This document shows positions 1 to 7,579 of a stretch of 40,012 nucleotides of DNA, piece after piece; within the stretch, counting starts at the first letter, position 1, and the number at the start of each line of letters is the position of its first letter. The DNA is from Granulicella sp. S190. Lineage in GTDB: Bacteria > Acidobacteriota > Terriglobia > Terriglobales > Acidobacteriaceae. The position numbers were made by a program, and so were the translations under genes. The stretch spans positions 1-40,012 of the forward strand of contig NZ_LMUD01000002.1 of NCBI RefSeq assembly GCF_009766095.1, in the 5' to 3' direction. The notes under the pieces are model-generated. The model was not told the origin of the DNA. It saw nothing but the letters and a program-made list of their open reading frames with translations, and made no database searches.

Positions 1-280
1 AATCCTCCTTCTCTGCGACAAACGCTAGATCATCACCTCAACCGCTCGCCCAGCGCACGCGAATGCGTCCGCCGCACAGCGGCTTCGTTCATGTCGGCTT
101 TGCGGTAGTAACTATCAACTGACGAGATGCGCGATTCTCCAGATGAAGCCAGCTACGAGTGCTTGCACTTTGTTCATCTAGTCCACGGGAGTACTTGCGA
201 AGAAATCAGATCTGCCTTCGGAACCGCGGACGATTAAGGACTTTCCATCGTAGTTGTTAGTTTTTCACGGATTCAGCCCC

Positions 281-347
281 GCACCCGGAACCCCTGATCG
301 CACTCCTGACGCGAAGGTAGCAGGTTGGACTCCTGCCCGGGCCACCA
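281..347 (+). other. tRNA 3'-half-like remnant (possible att core)
   Basis: Positions 320-336 form a perfect T-arm-like hairpin (GCAGG, loop TTGGACT, CCTGC). It is followed by a 7-base acceptor-like strand CCGGGCC (337-343), A and CCA (345-347). Upstream, CTCCTGA (302-308) resembles an anticodon loop, which would read as CCT (Arg). No matching 5' acceptor strand GGCCCGG and no D-arm are present, and T-loop base C56 is G, so this is not a functional tRNA. A tRNA 3' end without its 5' half is what integrative elements leave as an attachment site. That origin is inference. Confidence 0.35.
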
Positions 348-363
348 CCACACAAACAGCTCC

Positions 364-963
364 CTAATCCGTATGAACAGACTCCTCACCCTTAAACCCT
401 GGAGACAGAGGGAGAGCCATGGAACGAAGCGTCCACATACGGCCGTTATAACGAAGATCCGTAACAGTGAGCGGCGCAATATCGATTCGCCAGAAGGCTT
501 GTAACGGTGCGTCGAGAGTGTGGAGAACAGCCGCGCGAATCACCGCAGGATGAGTAATGGCAAGGGTGTGGCCGGGACCCGCGGATGGAAGCCACGCCGC
601 AATCCGCCTCACAAAAGCGGCGACGGACTCGCCACCATGAGGGATGGCAGTTGGATCGGTAAGCCACGTCACGACACCATCGGGCTCCTCGTTGTGGAGA
701 TCGGTAAGCGTGCGACCCCGCCAGCTGCCGAAGTCGACATCACGGAGCTCGTCCGTTGGACTGGTGATAAGGTTGAGAGCTTCTGCGGTCTGTTGGGTAC
801 GTCGTTCAGGAGCCGAGAACATTTGCTGAAAACGTGGTGATGGGTAATGGAACGCCATGAGTTTGAACAGCGCGGATTCTTCAACTGGCTCGTCTACGGG
901 AAATGCAGAGAGGCGTTGAGCGGAGGTGGGAGCATGACTGATGAAGGTGACACGAGACGGCAC
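364..963 (-). CDS. Histidine phosphatase family protein (CobC-like), variant catalytic motif
   Basis: This 199-residue protein has the histidine phosphatase (phosphoglycerate mutase-like) layout: an N-terminal strand, SAPERRTQQTA (the family's SPLxRAxQTA), DVDFGSWRGRT (the DFGxWEG region) and the second histidine in ITHPAV. The usual RHG at the N-terminus reads SHA here (FISHAPTS), so the first catalytic histidine is kept but its arginine is replaced by serine. The start is GTG at 963 with GGGGAG eight bases upstream; the longer open frame simply runs antisense through the riboswitch and cbtB. Its divergence from a B12 riboswitch and cobalt transporter suggests a cobalamin role such as alpha-ribazole phosphatase. 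That is inference, and the altered motif leaves the activity open. Confidence 0.75.
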   Translation of the reverse strand: MPSRVTFISHAPTSAQRLSAFPVDEPVEESALFKLMAFHYPSPRFQQMFSAPERRTQQTAEALNLITSPTDELRDVDFGSWRGRTLTDLHNEEPDGVVTWLTDPTAIPHGGESVAAFVRRIAAWLPSAGPGHTLAITHPAVIRAAVLHTLDAPLQAFWRIDIAPLTVTDLRYNGRMWTLRSMALPLSPGFKGEESVHTD

Positions 964-1089
964 AGTTGCGGCTCCCCATAGTGTTGAATTGAGTCGGCAC
1001 ACCCTCGAAACTCCATCAAAGAATCGGCCCGAACGCTCTGAGTCCCGCGTACCCCCAAACCTGCGGAAGAGTGAACAAGTAAGAAATAG

Positions 1090-1262
1090 AGCCTGCTCTT
1101 GACTTTGATGATAACGGCAAATAGCGTTGAGATAGATTTTGATGACGATGGAAGAAGCCGGTGAAAGTCCGGTGCGGTCGCGCCACTGTGATTGACCTGA
1201 TTCGGGTTGAGAGCCAGACGTTCCTTCCCTCGTTCGAATGAGCAGCATGTGGGACGCACGAT
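1090..1262 (+). promoter_or_regulatory. Cobalamin (B12) riboswitch
   Basis: The conserved core is clear at 1152-1190: GCCGGTGAAAGTCCGG, then GCGGTCGCGCCACTGTGA. A B12-box-like GAGAGCCAGACGTTCC follows at 1209-1224. It lies directly upstream of the cbtB start at 1279 and reads in the same direction. Adenosylcobalamin binding would be expected to repress cobalt uptake. The outer limits are approximate because the peripheral helices were not folded. Confidence 0.88.
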
Positions 1263-1278
1263 CCCTGGAGGTTTTACG

Positions 1279-1497
1279 ATGGCTCAGTCTATGTTCGGTT
1301 CGGTTTCGCAACCAGTTTCGATTCCGGTTGTTCCGCTGCGTGAGATTATGCCGTACGCGGTGTTCGGTGGACTGCTGATGCTGCTGGCGATTTACTTCGT
1401 CAGCGCGGAGCAAGGTGCTACCTCGATGTTTCACGGGACTATGGTGCATGAGTTTTTGCATGACGGTCGCCATCTTCTCGGCTTTCCCTGCCACTAA
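1279..1497 (+). CDS. cbtB: Cobalt transporter subunit CbtB
   Basis: This 72-residue protein has one central membrane segment (about residues 27-47, YAVFGGLLMLLAIYFVSA) and a histidine-rich C-terminus ending HEFLHDGRHLLGFPCH. That pattern is the CbtB signature, where the histidines are thought to bind cobalt. The start is ATG at 1279 with GGAGG at 1267-1271; the open frame reaches further upstream but runs into the riboswitch. It sits immediately before cbtA and behind a cobalamin riboswitch, the classic arrangement for this B12-regulated cobalt uptake pair. Confidence 0.88.
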   Translation: MAQSMFGSVSQPVSIPVVPLREIMPYAVFGGLLMLLAIYFVSAEQGATSMFHGTMVHEFLHDGRHLLGFPCH

Positions 1498-1507
1498 GTA
1501 GAAAACT

Positions 1508-2221
1508 TTGACTACTCGAACTCTGCTCCTTCGCGGGATGCTGGTGGGCCTAGTTGCGGGCCTGCTCGTCTTCGCGTTTGCACGATGGGTCGGCGAGCCG
1601 CAGGTAGAGCGCGCGATTGCGTTTGAGACTGCCGCGGATCAGGCTAAGGGCGAGGCTCCTGAGACTGAGATGGTCAACAGGCACGTGCAGAAGAGTATCG
1701 GATTGCTGACGGGTACAGTGGTGTTTGGCGCAGCAGTGGGTGGATTGTTTGGGCTGGTGTTCGCGTTTGCTTATGGTCGGGTTGGAGAGATTGGGCCGAG
1801 AGCGCTGTCGGCTGTGCTGGCTGGGCTTGGATATGTGGCGGTGGTGGTGGTGCCGAATCTGAAGTATCCGGCGAACCCTCCGTCGGTGGGAAGTCCCGAT
1901 ACGATTGGGTCGCGAACGGGCGCTTACTTTTTGCTGATTGCGGTTTCGATTGCGGCGATGGTCCTCTCGCTGCAGTTGAGGCGCCGGTTTGCGAAGAGAT
2001 TTGGGGATTGGAACGGTTCCCTGCTGGCGGCTGGGTTGTTTGTGGTGGTCGTCGGATTGGTGTCGCACTTTCTTCCCGAAGTGGATGAGGTTCCGGCTGG
2101 ATTTCCAGTCACGCTGATGTGGAAGTTCAGGGTGGCATCGCTGGAGATTCAGGCCGTACTGTGGGGGGCGCTGGGACTAGGATTTGGATGGTTGACGGAG
2201 CGGAGAAAGGGTTTGCGATAA
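1508..2221 (+). CDS. cbtA: Cobalt transporter subunit CbtA
   Basis: This 237-residue integral membrane protein has about five to six hydrophobic segments. Its N-terminus (LLLRGMLVGLVAGLLVFAFA, then WVGEPQVERAIAFE) is characteristic of CbtA, the multi-spanning partner of CbtB in cobalt import. The start is TTG at 1508, ten bases after cbtB; a later ATG at 1538 would remove part of the conserved N-terminal region, so the TTG is preferred although its ribosome site is weak. It is probably co-transcribed with cbtB under the riboswitch. Confidence 0.87.
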   Translation: MTTRTLLLRGMLVGLVAGLLVFAFARWVGEPQVERAIAFETAADQAKGEAPETEMVNRHVQKSIGLLTGTVVFGAAVGGLFGLVFAFAYGRVGEIGPRALSAVLAGLGYVAVVVVPNLKYPANPPSVGSPDTIGSRTGAYFLLIAVSIAAMVLSLQLRRRFAKRFGDWNGSLLAAGLFVVVVGLVSHFLPEVDEVPAGFPVTLMWKFRVASLEIQAVLWGALGLGFGWLTERRKGLR

Positions 2222-2470
2222 GGAGCGAGGTATTATCTCGGCTATCATTGAGCCGTGCGATCATCCTTCTAAAGTGAAGTACCTGTCGTTGAAACGCACT
2301 CCTCTAGTTTTAGGTGCGAGTTGAGGAAGAGATCATGCTCGGAGCGGCTTTTGGGCCCAGAGTTGAAGGAATACCACAGTGTTGTGATCAAGGTTGACAT
2401 ATCCAACTTACCAAATTCTTACGAACCGGCGCGGAACAAAGAGCGGTTAGTACAGTAATCGGCAGTTCGC

Positions 2471-2930
2471 TTAGTTCGGAATCGGCTTTGCGTGAATGAG
2501 CTGCAGCTTACCGTCTTGCGCACGAGGTACAAGAAATGTGTAACCATCCATTGATGGTACATACTGGCATCGGACCTGAGTCCACTATGACCTTTCTAAT
2601 CAACAAACCGTCCTGTGGATAGTATTTGTCGATTTCACTGAGGAAGAAGCCGCGAGGTGCGTCCGAGAATGTGGTACTGGGCGTTGACAAAGTACGAAGG
2701 GTTTCTACCATCGCGTGGACCAGAGCGTCTTTCCGATGGAAGTATTGCGAATGTGGCTGTATCTTCTGGCAGGGCAACGGACAGAGCGCGCACGACGCCG
2801 TGCTGGTTTAGTTCTAGTGTGGGCAGGTACGCCTGGGAGGCTGTCAGGAGAAGATTATCGCCATGTGCTACTACATTCGCGGTCGATAGCAGAGCGAGGA
2901 GCTTCCATCTATCGACAAGAGCAGACGATC
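2471..2930 (-). pseudogene. Decayed gene, probable secreted propeller-type protein remnant
   Basis: On the minus strand, coding-like sequence is spread over three frames. It reads WKLLALLSTANVVAHGDN and LLLTASQAYLPTLELNQHG to about 2640, then GFFLSEIDKYYPQDGLLIRK in a second frame, then YVPSMDGYTFLVPRAQDGK and a final HAKPIPN before the TAA at 2471-2473 in a third. A stop lies upstream at about 2930. The pieces run in order, so one ancestral gene with at least two frameshifts and a lost 5' end is the simplest reading. The motif style resembles repeat-propeller secreted proteins, but I do not recognise the family with confidence. Confidence 0.5.
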
Positions 2931-3009
2931 CACTCTGACTCTAAGCGAAACTTCTTTTTAAATCACTGGATAATATTGACTTTAATAGGCTCACTGGCTC
3001 ACTGAAGCA

Positions 3010-3235
3010 ACAGCGATGGGAGCGGAGATCAAGATCGTTACTTCCGCAGGTCCTCGATACAATTTTGTTTCTACAGCGGGAAGCTATCTCTTATCGAGTG
3101 ATCGACGAGTTCATTTCGGTTTGGAAGCCAACACTATCGTGAGGTTCATTGGCCTAGCGGAATTGAAACATTGGAGCATGTTGCCGCAAATTCTCAAGAT
3201 CGATGAGTTCATAGGAACACCAGCAAAGACGATAG
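3010..3235 (+). pseudogene. ASPIC/UnbV (CRTAC1-like) domain remnant
   Basis: The phrase GAEIKIVTSAGPRYN followed by FVSTAGSYLLSSDRRVHFGL matches the start of the ASPIC/UnbV domain found at the C-terminus of FG-GAP/VCBS repeat proteins. The expected next strand, EVHWPSGIETLEHV, appears in a neighbouring frame at about 3140-3185. The closing QILKIDE returns in the first frame. At least two frameshifts and the absence of the repeat-containing N-terminus show that this is a fragment. The gene must have read on the plus strand, opposite to the neighbouring kinase. Confidence 0.6.
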
Positions 3236-3264
3236 TCTGCGTATGCCCGCCGGGTGCAATTAAT

Positions 3265-5763
3265 TCAGTTACGGACTTGGGCTAGAAGGCGTCTCCAGTT
3301 TTTCTGGTTGCGACGATAACTTTTCTTAAGGTCTTCTAATATTCGCTCGAAGTCGGCATGCCCGCTTAATTTGCGCCACGCGGGGTTTTTACTAAACCAT
3401 GGATAGTTTTCGTTTCCTAGGTAAATGGCCCGTCGAAGCCAGTGGAGCGCTTCGGACTCGTCGCCTTCAAGGGCGAAATAAGTCGCGAGGCGGTAAGCCA
3501 TCTCACTGTCTGCTTCCGCAGCCGAAAGGGTCTCGTCAACGATAAACGTGGCGGCCTTTTCGCGATCCCCAAGCTGCACGTAGCAAAGAGCGATCGTTGG
3601 GAATACGATGCGCAAAGAGGATTCATCGCGAATAACGTTCTCGAGGGTTTCAATGGCTTTGGAGAGGTCGCCTGTACGCATCTGCTGGTAGCCTAGAGAT
3701 ATGCGGAGTAGAGGCTGGCGAGGTTCTAATGTAAGTCCCTTTTCGATCTCGTCTGAAGCTAGCTCCATCTGATTCTGATACTGGTAAACCCGGGCGCGGT
3801 GGTTATAGATCATTGCAGCGTTTGAGGGATTCATGCGGAGAGAGGCGTTGAATTGTTCGAGCGCTTCGTCGTACATCCCATCGATGCGAAGAGTCTGACC
3901 GGCAACTAGACGAACATTCCAGTCATTACCCGCGGTTTGGAGAAGATTCTCGATACCATGACGTGCGGACTCTTTTTCCCCTCGAGAAAGGAGCATGTAG
4001 ACACGGTAGAGATTAGCCTCAACAGATCCGGGATCGAGTTGGAGTGCCTTATCGAAGGCGCGGCGAGCTTCAAGGACGTGCATCTGTCCGCCGAGGCCGT
4101 GGCGGGCATACTGGAGATGAGTAATGCCGAGACCTGACCATCCAGGGGCGTAGTTCTCGTCCTGTTTGACAACAGAGGTAAATAACTCACATGCGCGGTT
4201 GAGATCGTCGCGGCTGCCCGTACGGGTCATAAAGGAGGAGAGAACGGCCCGTGCCTGAAGGTACTGTTCTGAGAGGGCCTGATTGAGAGAGGGTGCGGAG
4301 AGCGAAGCGGCTCGGTTACTTTCGTGTGAGGCCAAGTCTCCAAAACCTTGGAGAGTGCTAAAGACTTCGTTGCATATTTCTGACTGCACGGCCACGAGGT
4401 CGAAAGAGGCGACATTGATGGAGCCACCAGCACGAACACTCTGGCCAGGTACATCAAGAAGTTGCCAGTTAAGGTCAAAGCCCTTGTCCGAGCGGAGGAA
4501 GTTGCCGGCCAGAACGTAGTTGACCAGAAGCTTTTTGCCGATACTGAGCGGGTCAAGCTGATGTGTAGGAATATTCATGAACGAGCTGGAGGGTCGAACA
4601 ACCAAGGTGGACATGCGTGTGAGGCGAGTAGCAATGGCGTCAGCTAGAGCATAACCGTAGAGAGGCGCGACGTCGGGAGGGCCGAAATTGACAAAGGGCA
4701 AGACGACGATACTGTTCTGGTTGCTAATAGAGGCTGTGCCCGACTCCCGGAAGCGTTCTGCAAGCATAGAAAGAATGCCTGTAGTTCGTTTCTCTTCTTC
4801 TGGAGCGTCAAGGGGCAGGCGCCCTTGAGTTGGGCGGAGAGAGATGTTATCGCCAGGGAGCAGGACAGAGTCGAGTTGCATGGCGCGCATGATGGTCTTG
4901 AGAGCATCCCGAACTTCAGCGGCGGAACCGAAGCGAGCGGAAGGTTGTTTTTCAAGACAGCGAAGGATAACTGACTCGAGTTCGACGGGGAGATCGGGCG
5001 CGATCTCTCGGATAGAAGGAGGATTTGCATACTGAATTGCACGAATGGATTGAAACTCGGCTGCATCGGGACGATGAAAGGGATGGCGGCCAGTGGCAAG
5101 CTCGTAGAGAATGAGGCCGAGGGCAAAGATGTCGGACTGAACGCTTGACTGACCGGTGACGAACTGTTCGGGAGCCATGTAAGCGATCGTTCCGCCTCGG
5201 GCGGTGTAGGTAGCTCCGGCGACTGGGGTACGCTTGTTGACCGGACCACCTGGGTCAAACTCAGCCTGGTCGGGTCGCAATCGGCGGGCAAGGCCAAAGT
5301 CCAGAATCTTAATGAGCCCCCCATCGGTGAGCATGACATTGGCGGGTTTGAGATCCCGATGGAAGATACCGAGGTTGTGGGCCGCGGAGAGGCCGTCGGA
5401 GGTCTGGATGCCGGCAGAAAGTACGAGCTGGAGGCTTGCAGGACCCTCGGCGATGAGCTTGTCGAGGGACTTGCCTGGAATGTACTGCATGACGATGTAA
5501 GCTTCTTCGCCATTGCCGTTTTCGGCGGGGGCCTCTCCGACGTCGTAAATAGCGCACACGTTAGGGTGATCGATGGCGGAGGCTAGACGAGCTTCACGAA
5601 GCTGGGTCGCGCGCATCTGTTCAACGGTAAGATTGCCACGCTTGAGGAGCTTGAGAACCACGGGACGCTGAAGAAGGGTATCGTTGGCCAGAAAGACGAC
5701 GCCGCTGCCGCCAGCACCGATCTTGCGGACAAACTCATACTGCTTGATTTCACGGCGCTTCAT
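3265..5763 (-). CDS. Hanks-type Ser/Thr protein kinase with TolB/FlgO-like and TPR domains
   Basis: This 832-residue protein carries a complete kinase domain (about 9-275): glycine loop GAGGSG (16-21), Lys38, helix-C Glu57, HRDLKPAN (135-142) and DFG (155-157). Residues about 355-475 (SIVVLPFVNFG onward, through YALADAIATRLTRM) resemble the TolB/FlgO-like N-terminal domain often fused to acidobacterial and myxobacterial kinases. The C-terminal half, about 500-800, is a run of TPR-like helices for protein contacts. I see no membrane segment, so it is probably cytoplasmic. The start ATG at 5763 fits the usual spacing before the glycine loop. The substrate is unknown. Confidence 0.92.
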   Translation of the reverse strand: MKRREIKQYEFVRKIGAGGSGVVFLANDTLLQRPVVLKLLKRGNLTVEQMRATQLREARLASAIDHPNVCAIYDVGEAPAENGNGEEAYIVMQYIPGKSLDKLIAEGPASLQLVLSAGIQTSDGLSAAHNLGIFHRDLKPANVMLTDGGLIKILDFGLARRLRPDQAEFDPGGPVNKRTPVAGATYTARGGTIAYMAPEQFVTGQSSVQSDIFALGLILYELATGRHPFHRPDAAEFQSIRAIQYANPPSIREIAPDLPVELESVILRCLEKQPSARFGSAAEVRDALKTIMRAMQLDSVLLPGDNISLRPTQGRLPLDAPEEEKRTTGILSMLAERFRESGTASISNQNSIVVLPFVNFGPPDVAPLYGYALADAIATRLTRMSTLVVRPSSSFMNIPTHQLDPLSIGKKLLVNYVLAGNFLRSDKGFDLNWQLLDVPGQSVRAGGSINVASFDLVAVQSEICNEVFSTLQGFGDLASHESNRAASLSAPSLNQALSEQYLQARAVLSSFMTRTGSRDDLNRACELFTSVVKQDENYAPGWSGLGITHLQYARHGLGGQMHVLEARRAFDKALQLDPGSVEANLYRVYMLLSRGEKESARHGIENLLQTAGNDWNVRLVAGQTLRIDGMYDEALEQFNASLRMNPSNAAMIYNHRARVYQYQNQMELASDEIEKGLTLEPRQPLLRISLGYQQMRTGDLSKAIETLENVIRDESSLRIVFPTIALCYVQLGDREKAATFIVDETLSAAEADSEMAYRLATYFALEGDESEALHWLRRAIYLGNENYPWFSKNPAWRKLSGHADFERILEDLKKSYRRNQKNWRRLLAQVRN

Positions 5764-5913
5764 AGCTTCTATTATCGCAAGTCAAGGGAGGTGGAAGATG
5801 AAAGCCGGATCGATTGCTGGCAGAAGCAAAAGCCAGCGTGTAATGACACACCCGATGTATCCGAGCGGATGCAGAGAAATCAGGTCGGGTTCCTGATTCA
5901 AACCCTTATTGCA

Positions 5914-6168
5914 TTAGTGATGCGATCCTTTGTCGCGCTCCCAAGGACGAGGCGTAACGGGATCATCCTGCCATTTTTGACGGCGACCGACGGCGTACAT
6001 GATAGCTCCGAAAATAAACATAAGGAGTCCCCATGTGAGGTTCAGATTAATACCCATTGATTTGTCATAGATGGTTTCGCTATGACGAGTCACGAAGCCG
6101 TAGACACTCATAAGACCACCGATAAGCAGAAATATGAGGCCGAGAGGTATGCGAATATCTAGTCCCAT
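5914..6168 (-). CDS. Small two-helix membrane protein, unknown function
   Basis: This 84-residue protein has two hydrophobic helices (about 7-26, IPLGLIFLLIGGLMSVYGF, and about 44-62, TWGLLMFIFGAIMYAVG), joined by a polar loop and ending in a charged histidine-tipped tail. The start ATG at 6168 has AAGGAG four bases upstream, a strong ribosome site that supports a real gene. Similar short proteins are common hypotheticals in acidobacterial genomes. No catalytic motif is visible and no function is assigned. Confidence 0.7.
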   Translation of the reverse strand: MGLDIRIPLGLIFLLIGGLMSVYGFVTRHSETIYDKSMGINLNLTWGLLMFIFGAIMYAVGRRQKWQDDPVTPRPWERDKGSHH

Positions 6169-6234
6169 GATGCTCCTTGCTTAGGCAATGATATGCGGAA
6201 TCTATGATGGACGGCAGCAGCTTCATCTTAGAGC

Positions 6235-7449
6235 TTAGTTTTTATTAAGTCCCATGGGGCCTGAAAGAAGAGCGCTAATTTTAACTAAATCAACGGTGAA
6301 GTCATCAACACAGTCTTCGTCGTCAAAGCAGTTGTGCGTCGCGCCGTAGTGTTCTATATCGAGACAACGGGCCATGGTGTAGAAGTACTCCCCGGGTTTC
6401 TGTTCAGGATACAGCACGAGAAGTTTTGAATGTGGCGCAAATACCATGCCTCCCAAGGCAGCGCCGTGCGGGCCGGCAATGACCTCGGCGCGTTGAAAGA
6501 TGTCGACCTGCTCGCGAAGGCTCATCGTTTCGGGCCTTACCTCGATAAAGCCATAACTGGCTAGCAACTCCAACAGCTCGGGTTCGTTGGCAATGCGGCG
6601 TCTTCTGGCACCGGAACGGGAGAGGTAAATTCTGAGATTTCTTGGAGCGGCTTGTTGCAAGCCTAAACCTTGCGTGATTCTCCGCCGGATTTCATCGTAG
6701 TACCCGTCAGGCAAGTAACCATTGCACTTCCCAGAAAGGTAGGAAGGCAGAAGGAAGTGATCCGCGCTGATCCATTTTTTGGCCGGGACCACCTTCACTG
6801 ACATCGTAGGCGGAAGCATGAGCGCAAGCGTCTCACGTTGGAAACCACCAAGGTCATCACTCACGAGGAGAGTTAATGGCTTATCGCCTATATATTTTTC
6901 CAAGGTGAGAAGCTGTGGCAAACAGTCTGCAAACCAGTGCCAGAAGCTGTAAGCATCGATTCTCTGGATGGTAGACACGGTTCCCGCATGATGCGTGGTG
7001 TTGCTAGGACGGAAGCTGCGATATGCGGGACTGAGTTGAAAGCGGTGCGGAAGAAGGACAGAATCGCCAAAGACCTCGAAGTTTTTATTTGCGACCAGAC
7101 CTAGATGAGGATAATAAACAGCAGGTGAAATCTCGCAAACAAAGACTTCGCCGAGTTTGATCTCTCCTGAGTTGTAGTTCTTCACCGACCGGAGGAACTC
7201 CAGATCCGCTGGAAGGCTGACATCTACTGTTCGTGATTCGTGTAATACACGATAGTTGCCTACCTCTTGGCCGATGCGATCTTTCACCCAAATGAGTTTA
7301 GAGACGCGAAATTTGTCTAACCCTAGTCGATCAAAGGGCTTAAGGAGACCTCTCTCAGCACGACGAATAACCTTCTTTGTCCCCCAAGCAAGTTTTTCCA
7401 AAAATCGTTGGGGGACAATTGCTAATCCAGGCCCATATGGCTGTTGCAT
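6235..7449 (-). CDS. Glycosyltransferase family 61 protein
   Basis: This 404-residue protein has the GT61 (DUF563) layout: an N-terminal variable part, the core around SFWHWFADCLPQLLTLEKY (about 170-190), a middle Rossmann-like region with RNLRIYLSR, and the conserved HGAALGGMVFAP (about 330) near the C-terminus, typical of sugar-nucleotide-binding family members. No signal peptide is seen; the protein probably acts at the cytoplasmic face on surface glycans. AAAGGA stands seven bases before the ATG at 7449. It has no polysaccharide-gene neighbours here, so its acceptor cannot be guessed. Confidence 0.82.
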   Translation of the reverse strand: MQQPYGPGLAIVPQRFLEKLAWGTKKVIRRAERGLLKPFDRLGLDKFRVSKLIWVKDRIGQEVGNYRVLHESRTVDVSLPADLEFLRSVKNYNSGEIKLGEVFVCEISPAVYYPHLGLVANKNFEVFGDSVLLPHRFQLSPAYRSFRPSNTTHHAGTVSTIQRIDAYSFWHWFADCLPQLLTLEKYIGDKPLTLLVSDDLGGFQRETLALMLPPTMSVKVVPAKKWISADHFLLPSYLSGKCNGYLPDGYYDEIRRRITQGLGLQQAAPRNLRIYLSRSGARRRRIANEPELLELLASYGFIEVRPETMSLREQVDIFQRAEVIAGPHGAALGGMVFAPHSKLLVLYPEQKPGEYFYTMARCLDIEHYGATHNCFDDEDCVDDFTVDLVKISALLSGPMGLNKN

Positions 7450-7579
7450 TGGGGAATCCTTTGTCTCAGAGGAGACATTTAGCTTATACCCAAATTACAG
7501 AACCGATTCAGCATACGGTATCGACGGCCGAACACCATACAACGTTTGTTGTGATCTCTCAGTATTGGCAGATATGACG

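Noticed and set aside
273..479. Minus-strand frame of 68 codons over the tRNA-like remnant
   Set aside because: It is the antisense of the tRNA-like sequence and the phosphatase 3' end, a common false gene.
966..1494. N-terminal extension of the minus-strand phosphatase frame
   Set aside because: It runs antisense through cbtB and the riboswitch, has no fold-like sequence, and the GTG at 963 has a good ribosome site.
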